This document shows positions 57,718-64,000 of a DNA stretch of 64,000 nucleotides, piece after piece. How positions within the stretch are numbered: position 1 is the stretch's first letter; each line of letters begins with the position of its first letter. The position numbers were made by a program, and so were the translations under genes. A model generated the notes under the pieces. The model was not told the origin of the DNA. It did not search any database and was given only the letters and a program-made list of their open reading frames with translations. Origin of the DNA: Monodelphis domestica (Eukaryota > Chordata > Mammalia > Didelphimorphia > Didelphidae); NCBI RefSeq assembly GCF_027887165.1, contig NC_077229.1, positions 116,700,520-116,764,519 of the forward strand, in the 5' to 3' direction.

Positions 57718-58179
57718 GAAGACAATACTAAGAGATATAGGAAAAGAGAAGTAAAATGGGGTAAAATATATGACATAAAGAAGTACAGGAGGGTTGGGGG
57801 GGGAAGGAAAAAGCCAAGAGGAAGAGATTGGTGACAGGTAATACTTGAACCTTACTCTTACTGGAATTGGATTAGAGAGAGAACATCCATTAGCATATAG
57901 AATTGTATCTTACCCTATAGTGAAGTAGAAAGGAAATTAAAAACAGAGTGATGGGGAGGGGAATAATACAAGAGATGGAGGGGAGTTAGTGATCAATTCT
58001 ATATAGAAATTCTATATAGAAAAAGGGGAATAAGAAGAGAAATGGTGGTAAGGAGAGTATTATAAGGGAGGGGAATGGGGGGAGACTGACTAAAATCAAA
58101 GCACTGGAGAAGAGGGAAAGAATAAAAGGAGAAAGGACAGAATTAAAGATGAAAATCAAAATGAAGGGGAATACACAGA

Positions 58180-59110
58180 TGGTAATTATAAATTTGAATG
58201 TGAATGGGATGAATTCATTCATAAAAAGGAAGCAGACAAAAACCAGAATCCTACCATTTGTTGTTTACAAGAAACACAATTGGGGCAGATAGACACACAA
58301 AAGGTAAATTAGGTAAGAGGCTGGAGCAGAATCTATTGGGCTAAAACTGAGACAAAAAAGGCAGGAGTAGCAATCATGATTCAGACAAAGCTAAAATAGA
58401 AACAGATTTGATAAAAAGAGATTTGATATGAAAGAAATTGCATATTGATAAAAGGTAGTATAAATAATGAAGAAATATTAGTACTCAACATATATGCGCC
58501 AAAGGGTATAGCATACAGATTTGTAAATGAGAAACTAAAGGAGATTAAGGAGGAGATTGATAGTTAAACTATACTAGTGGGGGACCTCAAACTTTCCCTA
58601 TCAGAATTAAACATATTGAACCAAAAAAAAAAATAAGAAGTAAGGGAAGTGAATTAAATTTTAGAAAAATCAGACTTAATAGATATATGGAGAAAATTGA
58701 ATAGGAATTATAAAGGAATATATCTTTTTCAGTAGCACATAGTACATATATAAAAATTAACCATGCACTAGGGCATAAAAATTTCTCAAACAAATGCAGA
58801 AAAGCAGAAATAATATGTGCAACTTTTTCAGATCATAATATGATAAAATCATAATGAAATAAGGGTTTATTATGAGGCAAATTTAAAATTAACTGGCAAC
58901 TAAATAATGTAATTCTTTAAAACTGGTGGGTAAAAAAATAAATCAAAGAAACAATTACTGATTTCATTTAACAGAATGATAATGAGGAGACAACACATCA
59001 AAATCTAAGGGATATAGCCAAGTAAGTATTCAGGGGAAATTTCATTTCCCAGAGTGCCTATATCAACAAAATGATGAGGGAGGAGATCGATGAATTGGTC
59101 ATGAAACTTA
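58180..59110 (+). pseudogene. L1 ORF2 endonuclease region, copy 2
   Basis: LNVNGMNSFIKRKQT (human LNINGLNSAIKRHRL) opens the domain at 58190, then CCIQETHL-equivalent text at 58260, the NIYAPKGI block near 58485, the GDLK/FP block (human GDFNTP) near 58575, and the TFFS…H block near 58730. Stops and frameshifts throughout. Confidence 0.88.
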
Positions 59111-60040
59111 AAACATAGAAAAAGGACAAATTAAAAAACCCCAGATAAATACTAAATTGGAAATCATAAAAATCAATAGATAAATTAATAAAATTGAAAG
59201 TAAAAGAACTATTGGACTAGTAAATAAGACTAGGAGCTGGTTCTTTAAAAAACAAATAAAATAAAGTCAATATAATTAAAAAAGAGAGAGAATCAAAATA
59301 ACAGTATCAAAAATGAAAAGGGTGATCTCACCCTGATGAAGAGGAAATTAAGGCAATAAAATGAGCTATTTTGTCCAGTTATATGACAATCTAGGTGAAA
59401 TGGACAAATATTTACAAAAAATATTAATTATCTAAATGAACAAACAAGGAAATAGAATGCTTAGATAATCCAGTATCAGAAAAAATGATGGTTTAATATT
59501 AAGAAAACCATCTGTATAATTGACCATGTCAAAATACCAAATTAACAGAAATCACATGATTATTTCAATAGCTATATGAAAAGCTATTGACAAAGTAAAA
59601 AACCTATTCCTATTGAAAACACTAAAAAGTATATGAATAAAAGGGCCTTTCCTCAAAATACTGAGTAGTTATTTATTTAAAACCATCAACAAGTATTATC
59701 TGCAATAGGGATAAATTAGAAGCCTTCCCAATTAGATCATGAGTAAAACAAAGATGCCCATTATATAGTCACCACTATAATTTAATATTGTTTTAGAAAT
59801 GCTAAAGGTAGCAATTAGAGAAGAAAAAGAAGGGATTAAGTAGGCAATGAGGAAACTAAACTATTACTTTTTGCAAATGATATGATGGTATGCTTAGAGA
59901 ATTATAGAAAACCAACTAAAAAGCTAGTGGATATTTAATAACTTTAGCAAATTTGTAGTTTACAAAGTAAGTCCACATAAATCATCAGCATTTCTACTAT
60001 ATATTTAAAAAAATAAGCAGCAAGAATTAGAAAGAGAAGG
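59111..60040 (+). pseudogene. L1 ORF2 reverse transcriptase, copy 2, internally deleted
   Basis: Contains INKIE…KTIGLVNKTRSWFF-like text near 59200, then jumps from CCAGTATCAGAAAA straight to ATGGTTTAATATTAAGAAAA, losing the roughly 340 bases that in copy 1 (43240-43585) carry PGPDGF and RPISLMN. It keeps motif A text (59560-59590) and the segment around the FADD motif (59865-59890), with the first residues altered. Copy 2 has also lost about 300 bases after 60025 relative to copy 1. Confidence 0.9.
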
Positions 60041-60792
60041 ATGATGGTCTAGCGGTACCAGATCTTTAGATCTGTACTAAAAGTAGTGATCATCAAAACA
60101 ACACGGTATTGGCTAAGAAATAGAAGGGTGGATCAATGAAATAGACTTTGGGTAAATGAATTCTGCAAGTTAGTGTTTGATAAACTGAAAGATTCTAGTT
60201 TTTGAGACAAGAATCCACTATTTGACAAAAAACTGCTGGAAAATTTGGAAAATAGTAAGGGAAAATGTAGGTTTAGATCAACATCTTAACACTGTATGCC
60301 AAGATAAATTCAAAATAGGTAAAGGACTGAAATATACACTGGTAAATTATAAATAAATTAGGGGGACATCAAATAGTATAACTGTCAAATCTATGGGAAA
60401 GAAAATAATTTAAGACCAAGTAAGAGGAAGAGAACATTAGAGGATGTAAGAGCAATAATTCTGATTATATTAAATTAAAATTTTTGTACAGACAAAACCA
60501 ATGCAACCAAAATTAGAAGGGAAAAACAAATGGGACAAAATAATTCATAACAAAAATCTCTGACAAAGATCTAATTTTTTAAATATACAAAGAAATAAGT
60601 CAAATTAATAAGAAATCAAATCATTTCCCAATTGAAAAGTAGTCAAGGGTTATGAATAGGCAGTTTTCAGATTAAGAAATCAAAACTATAAATAATCATA
60701 TGAAAATATATTCAAAATTCCTGATTAGAAATTCATATCAAAACAACTCTGAGGTACCACCTTACACCTAGCACAGTGGCCAAAATGACAGC

Positions 60793-60938
60793 TGTAAAGT
60801 GTAAAACTTATGGTTGGTCTGAATATTTAAGAGTATGGTTGCCGGGAATTTAATTACTAAATTCCAATGAATTATTCCAGTCAGAATGACTTTTATGGTA
60901 GTTTTATTTACATATAGAGAGAAAGAAAATAAGGAAAA

Positions 60939-61022
<84 letters not shown>

Positions 61023-61947
61023 AAAAGAGAGACCAGCCTCCTCTGAGCTAGGTAGAAGTTCAGAGGCTCCAGTCAAGGAAAAAGAGTCTCAAGATGATGG
61101 GCTTCTCTAGAGGTTGGTTCCTCCAGAAAGGCCAAGGGAAAGAGAGTCAACCTTTACACTTACCATGTGTCAGTTCAAAGGATCAGGGTCGCCAGGAAAA
61201 ACAGGTCTAGTCAGCACTCTTCAGAATGAAGAATTATTCTCTACTCCAGTAGAATTGCCAGTAGAACTCCAGCAGAAGTGGAAGTCCAAGTTGAACTTCT
61301 AGAACTTCCTTCAAGTCTTTATCCCTCTCTTTTAAAGACCTTTTTACTTGTGTCACTTCCCTTAATCTTAATGTCTATCAATCCCAGCTGATGCTCTGCT
61401 CCAGGATCTCCCAGAAGGCAGTCAGTTGATTCTAATTTGTCACCCACTCTCACACTTGAGTCACAGACCTTCCACTCAGAGTCTGATATAGGGGTTTGTA
61501 CTTTTTTTAAAAATTAAATCCAAAATGGGAAGATCTCCATATTCAACTTTAAGTACTGTGCTTACACTTTGGGGATTAAATTAAAAAATAGACAGGGGAT
61601 TACAATTTAATCTTCACAATTAAGAGCTAAATACCTTCATTGTTACAATCAGGTGAGGGCCAAATCCAATCTTCACAAGACCCCTCACAGGAAGTTAGCA
61701 CCAATTTAAAGACAGTTCTTTGAATCATTTCCTGTGCCTTTGGTTCACCATTACATGTACTAATGGTGGCTTTAAGTTTGCTTTCGACTGCCAACGGGGG
61801 CAGTCAGTTGTTTTGGATTAGTCACTTGCTAGCACATGTGGGTCATAGACCTCCCCTCCCCCCACTTAATCCTTACGTGGGTGCATATACATTCCTAGTA
61901 GTTTAAATATGAAGAATAAGTAGGGGACAGTTAATCCCATCTTCACA
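60793..61947 (-). mobile_element. LTR-type ERV unit inserted in L1 copy 2, minus strand
   Basis: Left TGTAAAGTG and right TTCACA ends correspond to those of 48074-48757, and long internal stretches match that LTR (GTCACTTGCTAGCACATG, TACATTCCTAG, TTCACCATTACATGTACTAA). A reversed poly(A) signal lies at 60903-60908 and the U5 inverted repeat GGAATTTA…TAAATTCC at 60845-60865. It is longer than its relative because of a (GA)n expansion and because a U3 block (CAGTCAGTTG…TTAGTCAC…CACAGACCT) appears twice (about 61417-61475 and 61801-61855). No clear target duplication. Fossil. Confidence 0.8.
60944..61020. repeat. (GA)n microsatellite inside the LTR
   Basis: Almost perfect GA tract of about 75 bases lying in the R/U5-side purine-rich part of the LTR. 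Its relative at 48206-48240 has only a short purine-rich stretch there. Confidence 0.95.
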
Positions 61948-62340
61948 AAGGAAAGGAAAATAATACATATTAGACAGGATGTGACAAAGTTGGGACACTA
62001 ATGTATTGCTGATGGAGTTGTGAATTGATCCAAACAGTCTGGAGGGCAATTTGGAATCATGCCCAAAGGACTTTAAAAGAATGTATGCCTTTTGATCCAG
62101 CAATTTGTGGTAGAAAAAATTGGGAAATGAGAGATGTCCCTTGACCGGGGAATGACTGCACAAATTATGGTATATGATGGTGGTGGAATACTATTGTACA
62201 ATAAGGAATGATGAATTGACAGATTTTTATAAGAACTGGAAAGCCCTACATGAACCGATACACAGTAAAATAAGCAGAAAGAGGAGAACTCTATACACAG
62301 AGACAGTAACATTATGGGATGATACAATGTAATTGACTTT

Positions 62341-62687
62341 GCTATTAAGCAATGCAATGATCCAGGATAACTCTGGGGGACTTATATGAAAGAATGATCT
62401 CTATATCTAGAGGAAGAATTGTGGGAGTAGAAATATAGAAGAAAGCATGTTATTTATAAATTTTTAAATGGGTATGTGATTTGGGGTTTTGCTTTTAAAG
62501 GATTGCTCTTTTACAAAAATGAAAAATATGGAAATGGATTTTAGTGATGAGATATATAAAATGATAGATAGATATAGAAATAGATATATGTATAACCCAG
62601 AGGAATTGCTTGTCAACTCCAGAAGGGGGGAGGGAGAAAATATAAATGATGTCACTATGGAAAAATAAAAAAATAAACATATTTTTC
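62341..62687 (+). other. L1 copy 2 3' UTR and poly(A) tail
   Basis: Includes ATAGATAGATATAG repeats, a G-rich AGAAGGGGGGAGGGAG string typical of L1 3' UTRs, and the A-rich tail. Confidence 0.85.
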
Positions 62688-64000
62688 TAGATTACATCAG
62701 TACAATTTTCAATAATTTTTATCTGACATTTTTGATCCATATTCGCTCCCTCTCTCCCACCTCTTCTCCTTTTCCATGATGTCAGATTATATGATAGAGG
62801 TTTTACATGTGTTATTATACAATATATACTTTCACATTCCTTATGTTGTGAAAGAAAACACATATTGCTTAAACCAGAGAAAAATTCATGGAGGAAATAA
62901 AGTGAAGAATGGCACACTTCAATCAGGATTCAGACTTAGTTCATTCTATAGAAACTGATAACTTTTTTTTGGGTGAGGGGGAGGTCTTGTGGGTGTCTGG
63001 ATCCTTGCATTGCTGATAATAGTTGTCATTCAGAGTTTATCTTGGTATTCTATTGCTATTACTGTGTGAAATTTCCTAGTTCTACTCACTTCACTTTGTA
63101 TGCTTTCATTTAAATCTTTACAGGTTTTTTGGTCTATACCAGTGGTTCTTAACCTTTCTAATGCCGTGACCCCAAAAGACAGTTCCTCATGTTGTGGTGA
63201 CCCCAAACCAAAAAAATATTTTGGTGGCTACTTCAAAACTGTAATTTTGCTACAGTTATGATTCGGAATGTAAATACCTGATATGCATTATGTATTCTCA
63301 TTGCTACAAATCAAACATAATTTAAACATAGTGATTAATCACAAAAACAATATTTAATTATATGTTGAAAAATATTATTCCAGCAGGAGGCAGCCTGAGC
63401 GCTGGGGCTGGGGGTAAGTCCTGCCTGGGGAGGGGGTCCGCAGAAGCTGCCTTCTTCTTCCTGTCGTCTCCTTCCACCTCGAGCTGAGGCTTCACTTTGC
63501 TGGGGTTACTCGGCTCCATTATCAGCTTCAGGAGTTATCTGGTACAGGACTCATTCTTAACCCCTTTGGAGCCAATGCCTGTGTGCTCTCTCTAGGTCTC
63601 TGTTTGAGTCCGGTCTCCAGGCAACAGGGTAAATCCATCGCCCCTCATAGGGGGAAGGCTGCTGATAGGTAACTAATATTAGTACAATGTGCGGGCAGCA
63701 GGGTCCCATTCTTTCTGAGATCTTGCTGTAAAGTAGTGTGATTTCTCAGTGGCTAAAGTAATCTGAAATATTTATTTTCCGATGGCTTTAGACGACTCCT
63801 GTGTTTTGGTCGTTTGACCCCCACTGGGGTCTCAACCCACAGGTTCAGAACCGCTGGTCTATACTGTTTGTCATTTCTTATGGTACAATAGTATCCCATT
63901 ATGCATATCACAACTTATTCAGCTATTCCCTAATTGATGGACATGCTTTGAGTTTCTAGTATTTTGTTGTCACAAAAAGATCTGCTAGCTACTAAAGTTC
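62688..64000 (-). mobile_element. L1 LINE 3' region, minus strand, running off the window
   Basis: Reversed L1 3' UTR: TCTAGATTACATCAGTACAA, CATTTTTGATCCATATTCGC, TCCCTCTCTCCCACCTC, TTATGTTGTGAAAGAAAACA, GAAGAATGGCACACTTCAAT, CCTTGCATTGCTGATAATAG, ATTACTGTGTGAAATTTCCT and TTCTACTCACTTCACTTTGT. After the SPIN insertion it goes on with TTTCTTATGGTACAATAGTA, TCCCATTATGCATATCACAA, CTTATTCAGCTATTCCCTAA and TTGATGGACATGC. Its 3' end meets the tail of L1 copy 2 head-on. Confidence 0.93.
63140..63856. mobile_element. Non-autonomous SPIN (hAT) DNA transposon with GC-rich interior, 717 bp
   Basis: Ends are inverted repeats: left CAGTGGTTCTTAACCT and reversed right CAGCGGTTCTGAACCT (14 of 16 match). 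Both are flanked by a perfect 8-bp duplication GTCTATAC (63132-63139 and 63857-63864), the hAT hallmark. Left arm blocks GTTCCTCATGTTGTGGTGAC, GTAATTTTGCTACAGTTATG and TAGTGATTAATCACAAAAAC, and right arm blocks CGATGGCTTTAGACGAC and GTCGTTTGACCCCCA, match the SPIN subterminal sequence as I remember it. No transposase is present. The interior, about 63380-63765, is much richer in GC and CpG than the window and not part of the usual short SPIN copies I know. Confidence 0.93.

Larger units (their letters stand above)
60041..62340 (+). pseudogene. L1 ORF2 C-terminal region, copy 2, split by an LTR
   Basis: GGLAVPDL-like text (60040), then CWK…ENVGLDQHL near 60235-60280, the KSSQGL…FRLRNQNYK-type segment corresponding to KWAKDMNRHF near 60650, and an HMKIYSKFL trace. 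The LTR at 60793-61947 interrupts, then ORF2 continues with …VTKLGH*CIADGVVN and the FDPAI…-equivalent near 62095. In the human protein this part bears the Cys-rich motif. Confidence 0.85.
55388..62687 (+). mobile_element. L1 LINE copy 2 (marsupial L1), near full length before interruptions
   Basis: Order: probable GC-richer 5' UTR (about 55388-55963), ORF1 (55964-57035), inter-ORF spacer with an LTR insertion, ORF2 endonuclease (58180-59100), reverse transcriptase (59300-60030), C-terminal region (60040-60790 and 61948-62340) and a 3' UTR ending in AAAAATAAAAAAATAAA at 62687. Compared with copy 1 it has two internal deletions, one in the RT N-terminus (near 59485) and one after the RT core (near 60035). 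It also has two LTR insertions. A dead copy. The 5' limit is an estimate. Confidence 0.9.

Overview
The window looks like ordinary non-coding DNA from a marsupial genome, most likely a didelphid such as Monodelphis. I found no host protein-coding exon and no RNA gene that I can support. Evidence for the organism is the repeat mix: CORE-SINEs with RTE/BovB-like tails, abundant old L2, CR1/L3 and MIR pieces, marsupial-type L1, several solo LTRs, CpG-poor AT-rich DNA, and a SPIN (hAT) transposon, a horizontally acquired family known from opossum. Species assignment is inference; no database was searched.

Layout. 0-2 kb: a GGAA microsatellite, a CR1/L3 scrap, a minus-strand LTR (about 694-1630) and a (CA)n(GA)n tract. 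2-11.6 kb: MIR, MAR1/RTE-tailed SINEs, L2 and CR1/L3 fragments. 12.8-13.2 kb: a solo LTR with 5-bp target duplications. 15-17.2 kb: L2 plus SINEs. 17.4-19.7 kb: an anomalous segment with fragmented coding-like frames and an AATAAA signal, enclosed by two similar 53-bp direct repeats. 21.1-22.5 kb: a long minus-strand LTR-like unit. 24.6-29.4 kb: RTE-type SINEs and long minus-strand CR1/L3 remains. 30-31.1 kb: L1 split by a fossil retrovirus. 32.3-34.8 kb: one L2 carrying two later retroposon insertions. 38-44.8 kb: L1 copy 1 (+), split by a 2.1-kb LTR-type fossil. 45-50.4 kb: L1, CR1/L3 and L2 pieces, an LTR sitting inside an L2, and another LTR-like unit. 52-53.7 kb: a solo LTR inside an L2. 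55.4-62.7 kb: L1 copy 2 (+), carrying two later LTR insertions and two large internal deletions. 62.7-64 kb: a minus-strand L1 3' region interrupted by a 717-bp SPIN element with a perfect 8-bp target duplication.

The elements form a relative clock: L2, CR1/L3 and MIR are the hosts, L1 and SINEs come next, and LTRs and SPIN are the invaders. The most unusual items are the SPIN copy with a GC-rich, CpG-containing interior and splice-like sites, a U5 hairpin that recurs in four LTRs with paired changes, and the unexplained 17.4-19.7 kb segment.
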